Assembly: GCF_016907555.1 (NCBI RefSeq)
Contig: NZ_JAFBCE010000001.1
Location: 2,852,001-2,916,000 of the forward strand
Origin: Microbacterium laevaniformans
Lineage (GTDB): Bacteria > Actinomycetota > Actinomycetes > Actinomycetales > Microbacteriaceae
Length of the DNA stretch: 64,000 nt
Direction: 5' to 3'
In this document: positions 44,773 through 54,981 of the stretch, piece after piece
How the letters are laid out: every line of letters begins with the position of its first letter
Numbering within the stretch: the first letter of the stretch is position 1
Translations under genes and position numbers: made by a program
Notes under the pieces: model-generated
What the model saw: only the letters and a program-made list of their open reading frames with translations
The model's database searches: none
Told to the model about the DNA's origin: nothing

Positions 44773-46128
44773 ATGAGTTCGGCCGCCGAGGCTCCCGCGA
44801 CTTCTACGACGTCCGCTCGTGAGCGTCTCGCGGCGCTCATCAGGGCGCGCGAATCAGAAAGCCCAGGCTACTGGGATTTCACCGACTCTCCGCGGCGCGG
44901 CGGGAGCCACGCGTTTTTCCAGTACCCAGCGATGATGGTCCCGGAACTTCAAGGGGCCCTCCTCGACGATCTCCTGGCCGCGGATCCCACCGTGCGTCAC
45001 GTCTACGATCCCTTCATGGGCTCCGGAACGGTGCTGCTCGAGTCGATATACCGAGGCCTTGATTTCCACGGTGTCGATATCAACCCGATGGCTGCACTGC
45101 TGAGCACCGTCAAGTCCAGCCCGCCGCACGAAGAGGACGCCAAGTCATCGGTGACCACCGTGGTCTCGCGTGCGCGCACTACGGTGGCGGACAACTACTC
45201 GTTCCCGAACGTGGACAAGTGGTTTCAACCGGAAGTTCGCAAGGAACTCTCCCAGTTGCGAGTCGCGATCCAGAGTGTCTCAGATCGGGAGCTTCGACGC
45301 TTCCTCTGGGTGTGTATGGCGGAAACCATCCGACTGGTGTCGAATTCGCGAACTTCCACGGTGAAGCTCCACGCCTACTCGCCGGAAGTTCTCGCCACCC
45401 GCAAGCCGCAGGCGATCACCATGTTCCAGACAATCGGCTTGGCGAACGCGAAGCGTGCCGGGGACCACTGGGAACGAGTTCGAGCCAGAGACACCGACGG
45501 GGCGATCGCTAACCCAACGGTCGAGATCCAGCGTTCGTCGATCTTGAACGACATCATCGGTCCCGCCTCGACGGACGCGATCATGTCATCGCCGCCTTAC
45601 GGCGACAACGACACAACCGTGACCTACGGACAGCACAGCTACCTTCCACTCCGCTGGATCCCTTCAGAGGATCTCGTGGGCGCGTTCGACCCGGAGCTAC
45701 TCTCTTCGACGGCCCGGATCGACACGCTAAGTCTCGGTGGTTCCTTGGTCGGTGCGCTCAGCAGTCGCGACAGCATCAAGGGAAAGTCGGCGTCGCTTGC
45801 GGAGTTCCTGACACACATCGAGCACCGGCCAGACCTGTTGAAGAAGGTGCTGTCGTTCTCGAAGGATTACGAAGTCGCACTCCGGCGGGCGACGCGTCCG
45901 CTCAAGGTCGGAGGATTCAGCTTCTGGACACTGGGGGAGCGACGTGTGGGCGGGCACGCGGTACCGCTTGTCCGCATCACCGAAGAGTTCTTGGCACTAC
46001 ATGGGCACGAGACCGTGCTTGTCATCGACCGGGTCCTGCCGCAGAAGCGCAAGCGCATGGCAGCAATGAATCAGAGTGGCAAGACCATGAGCGCGGAGCA
46101 CATCCTGATCTCGATCCGGACCCGCTAA
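44773..46128 (+). CDS. DNA methyltransferase (amino-type, SPPY motif)
   Basis: A 451-aa SAM-dependent DNA methyltransferase. Motif I is YDPFMGSGTVLLES (residues 78-91) with the acidic loop HGVDINPMA. Motif IV is SSPPYGDN (273-280): SPPY, typical of N4-cytosine and some N6-adenine enzymes. The fold order looks gamma/beta-like with a central helical insertion that may hold the target-recognition part. It ends 14 bp from the convergent 46143 gene. No restriction endonuclease is adjacent, so it may be an orphan, a BREX companion, or act with the GHKL pair. Confidence 0.8.
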   Translation: MSSAAEAPATSTTSARERLAALIRARESESPGYWDFTDSPRRGGSHAFFQYPAMMVPELQGALLDDLLAADPTVRHVYDPFMGSGTVLLESIYRGLDFHGVDINPMAALLSTVKSSPPHEEDAKSSVTTVVSRARTTVADNYSFPNVDKWFQPEVRKELSQLRVAIQSVSDRELRRFLWVCMAETIRLVSNSRTSTVKLHAYSPEVLATRKPQAITMFQTIGLANAKRAGDHWERVRARDTDGAIANPTVEIQRSSILNDIIGPASTDAIMSSPPYGDNDTTVTYGQHSYLPLRWIPSEDLVGAFDPELLSSTARIDTLSLGGSLVGALSSRDSIKGKSASLAEFLTHIEHRPDLLKKVLSFSKDYEVALRRATRPLKVGGFSFWTLGERRVGGHAVPLVRITEEFLALHGHETVLVIDRVLPQKRKRMAAMNQSGKTMSAEHILISIRTR

Positions 46129-46142
46129 GTCCCGGAAGAGAC

Positions 46143-47975
46143 CTATGGCCTAACGAAGCTGGCGTCGAAGGCGGGCCGGCCGCGGTAATGGGTTGCGACG
46201 TCCGAGACGCGAAGCGCAATCTCCGTCCGTATGCGAGCACTGCGCCGAACCCCATAGCGGATGTGCATGTTCGCGGTGTCGATCTCCACTGTGGCGCCAG
46301 TCTTGTGATCTGTGACGCCGTCGCTGAGTTGTGCTGCAAGCGCCTTCAGGATCTCATTTCGCCGGGTGACACCCGTGACGTCGTCGGAGATCTCTTTGAA
46401 TTTGTCGATCGTCTTCGACGCTCGTCCCTGAAGGACTTCGAGCCGCCTCAGCCAGCTGTGCGCCATCGGGCGTGTCTCGTTGTAACTCAGCGAGAGGAGG
46501 CTTTCGCCGTTGCTATTGAAGACGGTGGCGTCGAGGATAGCGATAGCCACGACGATGTCTGTGCCAGCCCGGAGGTCGACTGCCCAAGACCGGTCCGAGT
46601 CAGGCTCCAGAAACCCAAGCTCATGCTTGGTGGGCGTGCCTCCCGTTCCGGCAGCGAGTCGGGTGAGGGCTGAGAGCGTCACTGATCTGAGCTCCGGCGC
46701 CCGCTTACCCTCGCCGCGCACAGATAGGTCGCAAGATTGGCCGAGCAAGATGTAGTACCTGGGCTGCGCGCTTCCCTTGAGGGGTTTGAACTCGAAGATG
46801 TCACCGACCTCGATCGGCAGGCCGAGCTGGTTCACGCGGTCGATCGGTTCGAAGACGTCCTCGCGCAGCAGGGCCCTGATCTCGGCCTGATCACGCTCTG
46901 CGTTCTGAAAGGCGCCGATCGATGTGCCCTGCAGGGCGGCAAGGGGCTGCGAGGCGAAGGCATGGTCACGGAGCCGTTCGACGATTGTTCTGGAGTGGAC
47001 CTTCTGCGCCAGCCGCACGGCCTGGTCAAGTTCGAAAGTGCCTTCATGCTGCGCAGCGGCGAAAGCCTCAACGATCGCGTAGTCGCTGAGATCAGTGAAC
47101 TTCTTCCTCGCTGTGTCGGCTGCCTCCTGAAGTGCGTCGAGGGTGAGCTTGCGGTAGGCGTCCAGTTCCTGAACCAGAAGGAGCGCCCGAAGCCCGGCGG
47201 GAAGGAGTGACACGGCGCGAGCACGAAACTTGCCGATCGCGGCGATCTTGTGCGCGTGTGCCGTGTATCTGCCGCGCAGTTGATCTGTAAGCGTCCGCTC
47301 GGCCTGTTCGTCAGCGGCATGACGAGTTAACAGACCGGCCCAAACGTTGTCTCGGCCGTCATCGAGGAGTTCGGCAAGGAGCGCCTCTCCGAGGTCATCT
47401 GCTCCTTCCCGTTCGCGGGTGAAGGTTCGGTCGATGAGCACCAGATAGCGGCGTCCGTCCGCCAGACGATCGCGCCAGCCCGCTGTCCATTCATTGAGTG
47501 ACATCGGCAGATAATCGACGCTCCCGTCGAACAGCTGTTGCAGAACAAGGTGAGCCTGGAGATCATCAGCAATCTGCCCCTGCTCGACCGCATCGGTGTC
47601 ATCTTGCGCGGCGGTCCTGGTGAGCGCGAGTAACTGTTCCTGCACCTCAGTAGGGAACCCGCCCCACTGCTGGTTCACGAAGTCCGCGACCGCGTTCGGA
47701 TCTTCTTCGTCGATCTGTGTAAACCCTCGAACCCCGGTAGTGCCCAGCAGGTCCGCTGCCGCTGTTAGCAGGGCGGGAACACCGGCCATTGCCTCGGTGA
47801 CTTCCTGAGCGCTACCAGTTCCACCGATGAAATGGGCGTCGTCGACCGAGATCACCGCCTCGATGCCAAGTGCGCCGAGAACCATGCCGATGCGTTCCTT
47901 CGCGGTCGCGAGGTCGTCCGGCGCCGAATCCGTTGGCAAGGTGGCGGACAACTCGGCGAGTACGTCGTCGGTCAT
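46143..47975 (-). CDS. 610-aa partner of the GHKL protein, possible receiver domain
   Basis: The start overlaps the GHKL gene stop by 4 bp. Residues about 30-140 (GALGIEAVISVDDAHFIGG, with further beta/alpha units) could be a divergent response-receiver domain in which the VDD acidic pair accepts phosphate. The long C-terminal part contains GDIFEFKPLKGSAQPRYYIL and LLGQSCDLSVRGEG, a beta-rich unit, then an acidic helical end. No DNA-binding output domain is obvious. The coupling to a kinase-like ATPase is the main argument for a two-component relationship. It is the last gene of the BREX-strand operon. Confidence 0.6.
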   Translation of the reverse strand: MTDDVLAELSATLPTDSAPDDLATAKERIGMVLGALGIEAVISVDDAHFIGGTGSAQEVTEAMAGVPALLTAAADLLGTTGVRGFTQIDEEDPNAVADFVNQQWGGFPTEVQEQLLALTRTAAQDDTDAVEQGQIADDLQAHLVLQQLFDGSVDYLPMSLNEWTAGWRDRLADGRRYLVLIDRTFTREREGADDLGEALLAELLDDGRDNVWAGLLTRHAADEQAERTLTDQLRGRYTAHAHKIAAIGKFRARAVSLLPAGLRALLLVQELDAYRKLTLDALQEAADTARKKFTDLSDYAIVEAFAAAQHEGTFELDQAVRLAQKVHSRTIVERLRDHAFASQPLAALQGTSIGAFQNAERDQAEIRALLREDVFEPIDRVNQLGLPIEVGDIFEFKPLKGSAQPRYYILLGQSCDLSVRGEGKRAPELRSVTLSALTRLAAGTGGTPTKHELGFLEPDSDRSWAVDLRAGTDIVVAIAILDATVFNSNGESLLSLSYNETRPMAHSWLRRLEVLQGRASKTIDKFKEISDDVTGVTRRNEILKALAAQLSDGVTDHKTGATVEIDTANMHIRYGVRRSARIRTEIALRVSDVATHYRGRPAFDASFVRP

Positions 47976-50524
47976 TCCGCGCTCCCCGCTGGGTTGGCAT
48001 CTCCTTCGAGCAAGCCCCGTAGGTCCACTTCGAACGTGTCGGGCCGCCCGCCCTTGTTTCGGTGCTCGCCCAGTGCGATCGAGCCTCCTTCGGAGTCGAG
48101 AAGCTGGGAAACTACGAACAGTCCCAGACCGCGCCCCTCAGTCATAGGTTTCATGGTGATGAACGGTTCGAAGAGTGTGTCCTCGACAGACGGTTGAACG
48201 CCTGGTCCGTTGTCGCTGACGATCACGCGCGGTGAATCAATGGTGACCGTGATCTCGCCCGTCTCGATGTGCTTCTGGAGCAGGTGCCTCGTCACCCAGT
48301 ACTCACTGTTTCGGATCAGGTTGTCGATTACCTGCATGAACTTGCCCTCGTTCACACGGATTCTGAAGTCCTGCACAGTCTCCATGGCGAGATTGATTCG
48401 CGCGGCTTTCAGCCGCGGACCGTGGAACTCAGCAGCACTGAGGATCAGTTCGCTCACAAGGTGGGTCGACCGCGTTTCTCGCCGGAATCGAAGTGCGGGG
48501 TTGAGGCGAGCAACCTGCCTGGTGAGTTCCGCAGAAGATGCGCGGACATGCTCGACGTAGGCGACAGTTCGAGTGTCGATCGGTTGCTGCTTTCGCAAGT
48601 AGTCCAGGATCTGGTGGCTCCTTCCACGGAGCCTGTCTGAGATCTGATCGACCTCGTGCGCGAGGATCTCAGCGCTAAGCCCCAGTGCCACCGACTCCCA
48701 TGCGTTGGAGATTCGCTCTTCGGCGAGGGTGAGCTTCTCCTCCAACAGAGCGGCGGCGCCCCGAAGATCGTCGAGCACTCCGAGGATGGAGTCAACTTCG
48801 CCGAGCGCGCTGACAAGTTGGGACTGAGCGTCGCTGATCTGGGAGGCCGCCTTGTCGACCGCCTCCCTGAGCTTCGGATCCGTCCACATCGACAGTGCCG
48901 AGTCCTGTGCCGACGTGCTCAGATCCTCGACAATGCGATCCAAGGAGTTGAGAGTGCGCCGCGCACTCTGCGCACGTGATCGCGACTTCAGGGCTTCCGA
49001 GGCGCGAGCCACGATGTGTCCACCGATGTCACTCGGAGTCGCGGTATCACTGAGCTCAGAGGGCGTCGTGTGTTCACGCGCGTAGATAGTCCAGTTTCGA
49101 CGGACGAGTTCCTGGGTCTCGCGGGCGAACTTGACTACCTGGATCATGAGTTGGAAGAAACCGCGCCAAGCGGGTGTGTCGCGAAAAGCCTCACGGCTGG
49201 AGGTCTCCTCGAGGGCCGCGTTGTCCCGCGCAGAGAGGTTGACGAAGCCGGCCGTGTTGAGTGGCCGGAGTCCATAGAACGACGTTGCAGTGGTCTGTTG
49301 AGCCGACAGACCAAGCCAGTCGTCGTCCAGGCGGATCCCGAACCCGTCCCGGAACACCCGGATACCGGCGACGCTCCGGGCAAAGTCGCGCAACTCACTG
49401 GCGCTGTCCAGCGCGGAGTCTTCCGCCCTCCCGTAGGTGAAGGAGCTTAGCTCCCCGCTGAAGGGCCCTGGATCGCCCGCGTTGAACCTTGGATCCACCG
49501 CGTCATCGAAGGCCAACTTCCGTTGAAATCGCAGGAAGTACTTGTCGTCGCCCAGTTCCGCACCCACAGCTTTCGCGCGCGATGCGTGCTCTGATAGCAG
49601 CCATTCGGCGAACGCGTGTCCGTTGTCCGGTGAAATCAACTGCTGGAAGGTCGCGCTCTGGACTGCCGATTGGCCACGGAGCGCGCTGACCTGGGTCTTC
49701 GCGCCGATCTCGAGAATGCCGTCCCTGAAGCTGAACTGCAGGATGTTGGGCGCAGCGTCGAGCAGCCGACGCGCTTCACGTCGCATGTCCACCTCGGCGC
49801 CGTTGATCTTGATGAACACCCGAAGCCCGGCAGCGTTCTCATACGGGGAGAGTATGGACACGAGCTGCTTCTGAAGGTCGAGCTCCCCAGTTCCCTCCCA
49901 ATAGCCGCGGTTCTTCAGCCCGAGCACGGAGACTGTGCTGCCCGTCCTGGCCCCGAGGGCGGGCTCTGAGGAAACAGCGAGCAGGACCGAGGAAAGGTTC
50001 TCCGCGTCAAAGAAGGACGCCCAGTCGATCATGAGTTCATGACGCGCTTGGCCGCCTGGTTCAGCCGCCACAGTAGTAAGCCCAACGAGGTGCCCCAACC
50101 GCTGGACACCGAGTCGCCCGAGACCCTTGTCCCCCAGTGGTGTGCGGTCGCGCGCCGTTGTGAGACCCTTCGACTTAAAGACGCGCTTCTCACTGTTCGA
50201 CACAGTAAGCCAGCCCCGCTTGATCGCATCGAGGCTCATCCCGTGTCCATCGTCTTGCACCGTGAGTCTGCCCCTGACAGCACCCGCGGGGGATGCCATG
50301 TCTGTCTCAAGCTGCTCGCCACTCACGCGGTCGTACCAGTGCTCGGTATCGATCTCGACGCGAACCGTCTGTGCGTCGGCGTCATAGGAGTTCTTGATCA
50401 GCTCGACAAGCGCCTGGGCATCGTCGGTGATCAGGTCTTCGCCCAGCTTGAAGAGCACGGACGGATGCACCTCGAAGTGCAACTCGGCGATATCGCGGTG
50501 ACCGGTGCTTTGAAGATCAGACAA
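47972..50524 (-). CDS. double GHKL ATPase: Hsp90/MORC-like plus histidine-kinase-like
   Basis: An 850-aa protein with two GHKL ATPase modules. N-terminal: VELIKNSYDADA (N box, 40-51), VQDDGHGMS (G1, about 90) and LGDKGLGRLGVQRLG (G2/lid), as in MORC/Hsp90-type ATPases. C-terminal: a coiled-coil dimerisation region, AHEVDQISDRL with a likely phospho-acceptor His near residue 620, VIDNLIRNSEYW (N box), VSDNGPGV (G1) and GRGLGLFVVS (G2). It starts 69 bp after brxL on the same strand and overlaps the 610-aa partner. A stress- or DNA-responsive signalling kinase appended to BREX is plausible. Confidence 0.75.
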   Translation of the reverse strand: MSDLQSTGHRDIAELHFEVHPSVLFKLGEDLITDDAQALVELIKNSYDADAQTVRVEIDTEHWYDRVSGEQLETDMASPAGAVRGRLTVQDDGHGMSLDAIKRGWLTVSNSEKRVFKSKGLTTARDRTPLGDKGLGRLGVQRLGHLVGLTTVAAEPGGQARHELMIDWASFFDAENLSSVLLAVSSEPALGARTGSTVSVLGLKNRGYWEGTGELDLQKQLVSILSPYENAAGLRVFIKINGAEVDMRREARRLLDAAPNILQFSFRDGILEIGAKTQVSALRGQSAVQSATFQQLISPDNGHAFAEWLLSEHASRAKAVGAELGDDKYFLRFQRKLAFDDAVDPRFNAGDPGPFSGELSSFTYGRAEDSALDSASELRDFARSVAGIRVFRDGFGIRLDDDWLGLSAQQTTATSFYGLRPLNTAGFVNLSARDNAALEETSSREAFRDTPAWRGFFQLMIQVVKFARETQELVRRNWTIYAREHTTPSELSDTATPSDIGGHIVARASEALKSRSRAQSARRTLNSLDRIVEDLSTSAQDSALSMWTDPKLREAVDKAASQISDAQSQLVSALGEVDSILGVLDDLRGAAALLEEKLTLAEERISNAWESVALGLSAEILAHEVDQISDRLRGRSHQILDYLRKQQPIDTRTVAYVEHVRASSAELTRQVARLNPALRFRRETRSTHLVSELILSAAEFHGPRLKAARINLAMETVQDFRIRVNEGKFMQVIDNLIRNSEYWVTRHLLQKHIETGEITVTIDSPRVIVSDNGPGVQPSVEDTLFEPFITMKPMTEGRGLGLFVVSQLLDSEGGSIALGEHRNKGGRPDTFEVDLRGLLEGDANPAGSAE

Positions 50525-50593
50525 CGGGTGCTCCTCTCGATCGACGCGTGGTGAATTGGCCTGAAGCTTCGATCCAACCAGCTACAACATCGC

Positions 50594-52651
50594 TCATTCG
50601 TCGAGCGCTTTCACGAGTGCGTCCTGGGCGTCGCTGTAGAAGACGAAGGAGACCTTCGTGGCAACCTCGTCGCTGACGTCAAGGAGTTGCCGACGCGCAG
50701 ATACGGGCAACAGAAGCGCCGACGCGCCCTTCTCCATCGCGTGTTCAGCGAGTGCTGCGGCATTCAACACGGTCTCGATCCCGCCACCCAACGACAGGTT
50801 GCCGACCGCGATGAGACCACCACGAACCGACCGTTGGAGCATGGCCGAGGCGAGTGCGAGGAGGATCGGGAGGCCGAGGCCGGCGCCGGTCTTGGCGGCG
50901 TCGAGTGCGCGGACCTGCGCGGTGAGATTGTGCTCGCGGGGGTCACGATCGCCTACGAGTTGTCTGGCCTGGGCGATGAGATTCTGCTCGGCGACCTTGA
51001 AGCTCTCGCGGAGCGTGGCGGGCGCGGCCTGGTTGAGCAGCCCGCGTGCGCCCGAGCCGGGCGTATCGGCCGCCTCGATCCGATATAACCCCGGGCCAAC
51101 ATCGCCGCTACCTTCGGAGATTGCCCACACCTGGCCGGGTGGCAGCGGGTCGAGGCCAATCGAGTCAGGACTCGCCAGCTCAGGCGTCGAGACGAACTGC
51201 TCGACTCCCTCGCCGAGACGGTAGCCGAACTGAGTGTTGCGGAACTCGGCCGCGCCGATGCGGCGCTGCTGCTCCTTGACCCGGCGGCGGCACTCGAGGG
51301 CGATGCGCACCGCCCATTCGAGATCCTCGTCGGAGATGGCGGACTCCGCGTCAGGGTACAGAAGCTTGAGCAAGCCATCGACGGTCTTGTTGACCGCCGA
51401 CAGGTCACGCCCCGACAGTGCGTCGGAGTAGTTGACCCGCCCCTGGATGGACGCGAGGCGCGACTGATCTCGCAGACGCGACCAGCACTCAGAGAGGAAG
51501 TCGCTGACGAGACCGAAGTGGTGGGTGAAGTACGTCGGGTTGAGCTTAGGGACATCCCAGCCGGGCAAGTACGCGTGGATGCGGTCCATGAACGCCGTGT
51601 CGTCGCGCATCTCCGGTGGCAGCGGCGACAGCAGGTGACCAATGCGCTGCTGGTGGGCGACGTCGACGTCGAAGTTGCCGACGAGCACGATCGAGCCGTC
51701 GGCGCGGATCGACTCACGGCCTCGGGAGAACTCGCCCGACTCCATGTAGCCCTTCATGATGTTGACGCCGTCCTTCTGATCGAAGGAGACACCCGAGACC
51801 TCGTCGAAGCACACGACGTCGTACTGCGCAACGAGGCCCCGCTGTCCGGTGGCGTTGTTGACGAACATCCGTGCAACCGTGGCCTTACCCCCAGAGATCA
51901 GGTGTGCGTAGGGCGAGACCTGCTGGAACAGGTGAGACTTGCCGGTACCGCGAGGCCCGAGCTCGACCATGTTGAAGTTCCGTTGCACGAACGGGACCAT
52001 GCGCAGCAGCAGGACATCCTGCTCGCGCTCGCTGAGCTGCGTGGGCTCGAAGCCCACCGACCGAAGCAGGAGATGCTTCCACTGCTCAGTCGTGAACCGC
52101 GAGCGGCCTTCGGCCAATCGCGAGAGCGAGTCGCGGGTCGAGAGCTGGATCGGGCGCAGCGACCCGATGGCGAAGGGCTTGCCGTTGTTCTCCTCCGCGA
52201 TCGCGGCGTCGTAGAACAGGTCGACCTCCGCGTAGAAGCCCCCGGTCAGCATGCGCTCGTTGTCGCGCACGACGGCGTCGTCAATGCGGACGTCCTTCAG
52301 TCCGAGACTCGGCAGCTCTGCGACGTACGCGTTCGACTTCGCGTCGAGGCGGGCCTTGACGAGGTCAATGAGCTTGATGGTCATGCGCTCGCGAGCACGC
52401 GACTTGAACAGTTCCTCCTCGCCCGCCCGCACGGTGCGGTCGGCAAGGAGTCGTCGCACGACCTGGAGTCCCTCTTCGATCTCTTCAGGATCCGTCGTAG
52501 CGCAGTAGCGTCCGATCAGAAACTCGCCGACGTACGTTGGGACCGGATACGCGCCCTTGAACTGCTGCGCGAGGTCCTTTCGAACGACATAGCCCTCGAA
52601 TGCCGCGGCCGCGGTCTCATCGATCTCGTCGAGTTTGATCGCGTCGGTCAT
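50594..52651 (-). CDS. brxL: BrxL, BREX Lon-like ATPase
   Basis: A 685-aa BREX protein. The ATG at 52651 overlaps the pglZ stop (ATGA); an earlier in-frame start at 52720 is inside pglZ. AAA core: Walker A GPRGTGKSHLF (about 230) and Walker B VVCFDEVSG (about 277), followed by ESIRADGSIVLVGN. The C-terminal Lon-protease-like domain (LGLPILLALASAMLQRSVRG, NLSLGGGIETV, KGASALLLPVSARRQL) appears to lack the Ser-Lys protease dyad in its usual context, as in the BrxL family. It is required for defence in several type 1 systems. The frame is intact. Confidence 0.9.
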   Translation of the reverse strand: MTDAIKLDEIDETAAAAFEGYVVRKDLAQQFKGAYPVPTYVGEFLIGRYCATTDPEEIEEGLQVVRRLLADRTVRAGEEELFKSRARERMTIKLIDLVKARLDAKSNAYVAELPSLGLKDVRIDDAVVRDNERMLTGGFYAEVDLFYDAAIAEENNGKPFAIGSLRPIQLSTRDSLSRLAEGRSRFTTEQWKHLLLRSVGFEPTQLSEREQDVLLLRMVPFVQRNFNMVELGPRGTGKSHLFQQVSPYAHLISGGKATVARMFVNNATGQRGLVAQYDVVCFDEVSGVSFDQKDGVNIMKGYMESGEFSRGRESIRADGSIVLVGNFDVDVAHQQRIGHLLSPLPPEMRDDTAFMDRIHAYLPGWDVPKLNPTYFTHHFGLVSDFLSECWSRLRDQSRLASIQGRVNYSDALSGRDLSAVNKTVDGLLKLLYPDAESAISDEDLEWAVRIALECRRRVKEQQRRIGAAEFRNTQFGYRLGEGVEQFVSTPELASPDSIGLDPLPPGQVWAISEGSGDVGPGLYRIEAADTPGSGARGLLNQAAPATLRESFKVAEQNLIAQARQLVGDRDPREHNLTAQVRALDAAKTGAGLGLPILLALASAMLQRSVRGGLIAVGNLSLGGGIETVLNAAALAEHAMEKGASALLLPVSARRQLLDVSDEVATKVSFVFYSDAQDALVKALDE

Positions 52652-54981
52652 TCGGTGCCTCCCACCGTCGTCTGTGTCTGGGCTAGAACCGCACCGGCCG
52701 GGTCGAGCAGGACGACCCATGCGACGGTTCCGCTCGGGGCAACTTCCTCATCGACGAGGACCTTGACCTCGCCGGGCTCCGTCGGTGACTTCGGGCCGCC
52801 GACCGTGCTCGACGCGTCGGCGGGGCGGAGCCGGACCTCGGCGACAACCTCGGCCTCGGCAGGCCCGTAGTCGATCCGGCATCGTTGTCCGGTCCACCGG
52901 ACCGCCTCGATCTGCACAGGTGCTGCGGCCGTATCGCCGCGCGTCACCGTGACGACGGGAATCACGCACTCCTGGAGACTCAATCCACCGTGCTCGTAGA
53001 GGCGGCCGGCCTCGAACGCCGCGGTTCCCGGCGCGCTCACCATGTCGACCGAAGAGTCCCACGTCCAGGGCAAGATCGGGAAGTCCGGGCGCGCCGCCGC
53101 CGCCTTCAACCGGGCCACACGCGGCTTGCGTGCCGTGTCGCCTTCCGTGACCTGCAACGGCAGGGTGACCTTCTGCGCTGGCTGGCCAGGCAGCAGGAAT
53201 CCGTGATCGGTGACGATGACGACCCTCCGCCAGCCCGCGTCGAGCAGCCCGCGCACGCGCTCGGCCACGAGGTCGAGTTGCTGGTCGACGAGGTCGGCAA
53301 GAGCGTGCCCGTGCGAGTGGCCGAGCGAGTCGATCGAGTTTGTCTGCGTCCATGCCTTCCCAGCCGGGTCTCCGATCTCGGCGGCGTCCCACTCAAGGAA
53401 CTGAACGTTCGCGCTCGCGAGTGCCGAGCGCAGGATCGCACCTTTGAGAGATCGGCCCTGGTCGTCGGCCGCGTCGAAGGCCGTTCCGCCACCTACGGTG
53501 ATTGCGACGGGAGCGACCGCCGGCTGCCCGGTTGGAGTGACGCTGGGGAATGCGGCCAGTCGTGTCTCGACGGCGACGACGAGCGGCGACAACCGCCGAG
53601 CCACGCGTGTAGCGAGGTCGAAGCGCAGCGCGTCGACGTAGACGACGGCAGTGGCCGCAGCTATGTCCAGGCCCGTCTTCCCGGGGTAGCCAGCTACTGC
53701 GGCCTTCTGGAATGCTCGCGCTGACTCGTCAACCCAGGAGTCGTAGAGCGCTCCCAGCGCCGCGGCGACCGCGGTCCGGTCCTGTGCGGTCTTCGCCGAT
53801 GCGATAGCCCGCAATGCGAGGTCGTCGACCGTGTGCCCTTCGTTGCCGTACCACGCGACCTGAGCCTCGAGGTCTGACGCTGACGACGCGGTAGCAACAC
53901 GATCAGCGAGCTCGGCAAGGTGTCCGACGGCCCGCGCGAGCGGCGCCTGCCTAAGCACGGCCCAGACGTTCTCTTCCCGTGGCGAGTGCACCGCAGCGAG
54001 TTCCACGACCCGGCTGCGCGGGTCTGGGTGAGTCGTGAGCGCGCCAAGCGCGCTCCGCAGCGCCTCCTCCTGGTCGCGATTCCACGAGGGCCAGGAGTCA
54101 GGGTGGGGATCGGTGTCTCCGAAGAGCGGCACGACGGACGGACGCGCCTGGTCTAGAAGGCCAGGGATGTTCGGGTAACGCCCGGGGTTCTCGGCGAATC
54201 GCTGCCATACCGCGTTCCACTCTCCGGCGCGGCTTCCGAGCTTGCTGGCCGCGGTGAGTGTGCCGTCCTTTTCGGGGCTGAAGCCGTAGGTGTCCTTGCA
54301 GGACGCGACGAGCGCCTTCCACCGCACGCCGGTGAGCGAGGCTCGCGTGGCTTCGGGATCATCGATCCAGTCGAGGAGGGTGCGGACGTGGTCGTCGAGG
54401 ACGAGGTGTCGCAGCCGGGCGGAGTCGAGCCTCCCTTTGCGTTTGAGGTCATCGACGTCTTCGAGGAGCAGCTTGTCGAGCACTTCCCCGAGTGCGGCTT
54501 TTGTTGAGGCGTCCCCGGCGAGGTCGAGCCCGGCACCCTGCTTGGATGCGAGGAACGAGTGCGGCGTCCACGGGGTCTGGCCGATGGCTGAGGGCCACCA
54601 GTTGGAGCGGGTCGCGACCTCGGCGAGGGGCGCGAGCGAATCGTCGAGTGTAGACGCCTCGACGACGGAGCCTCGGCTGATCCCGGGCAGGTAGATCACC
54701 CATGGGTTGCGCTCATCGGGCTCGGCAAGGTGCGGCGGGAGTTCTGCTGCATCTGGCGAAGCGAGCACAGCTCGAAGCCAGAGCGCCGGGCCCTGCGCGA
54801 TTGCGAGGTCGTACTCACCGAGGACGAGGATTGGCACCGCCTCCTGGAGGCTGCGGATCACCGGTTCCCAGGCGCGGTCGGGGTCGGCCCACAGCACGGC
54901 AGCGGGCGCGGAGTTCGCGCCCGCGTTGAAGGCGGCGGCGTCACGGAGCGCTTTGGCGACGACGGCACGGACGAGCGTCAT
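52648..54981 (-). CDS. pglZ: PglZ, BREX alkaline-phosphatase-fold protein
   Basis: A 777-aa protein with the PglZ domain in its second half: VVYVDALRFDLATRVARRL (about 446) and VIVTDHGFLLPG (about 586) carry the metal-binding Asp and Asp-His of the alkaline phosphatase fold. The N-terminal part is helical and probably mediates contact with PglX and BrxB. It overlaps pglX and brxL by 4 bp on either side. PglZ is the hallmark gene of BREX. Length is slightly below the usual 800-900. Confidence 0.9.
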   Translation of the reverse strand: MTLVRAVVAKALRDAAAFNAGANSAPAAVLWADPDRAWEPVIRSLQEAVPILVLGEYDLAIAQGPALWLRAVLASPDAAELPPHLAEPDERNPWVIYLPGISRGSVVEASTLDDSLAPLAEVATRSNWWPSAIGQTPWTPHSFLASKQGAGLDLAGDASTKAALGEVLDKLLLEDVDDLKRKGRLDSARLRHLVLDDHVRTLLDWIDDPEATRASLTGVRWKALVASCKDTYGFSPEKDGTLTAASKLGSRAGEWNAVWQRFAENPGRYPNIPGLLDQARPSVVPLFGDTDPHPDSWPSWNRDQEEALRSALGALTTHPDPRSRVVELAAVHSPREENVWAVLRQAPLARAVGHLAELADRVATASSASDLEAQVAWYGNEGHTVDDLALRAIASAKTAQDRTAVAAALGALYDSWVDESARAFQKAAVAGYPGKTGLDIAAATAVVYVDALRFDLATRVARRLSPLVVAVETRLAAFPSVTPTGQPAVAPVAITVGGGTAFDAADDQGRSLKGAILRSALASANVQFLEWDAAEIGDPAGKAWTQTNSIDSLGHSHGHALADLVDQQLDLVAERVRGLLDAGWRRVVIVTDHGFLLPGQPAQKVTLPLQVTEGDTARKPRVARLKAAAARPDFPILPWTWDSSVDMVSAPGTAAFEAGRLYEHGGLSLQECVIPVVTVTRGDTAAAPVQIEAVRWTGQRCRIDYGPAEAEVVAEVRLRPADASSTVGGPKSPTEPGEVKVLVDEEVAPSGTVAWVVLLDPAGAVLAQTQTTVGGTE

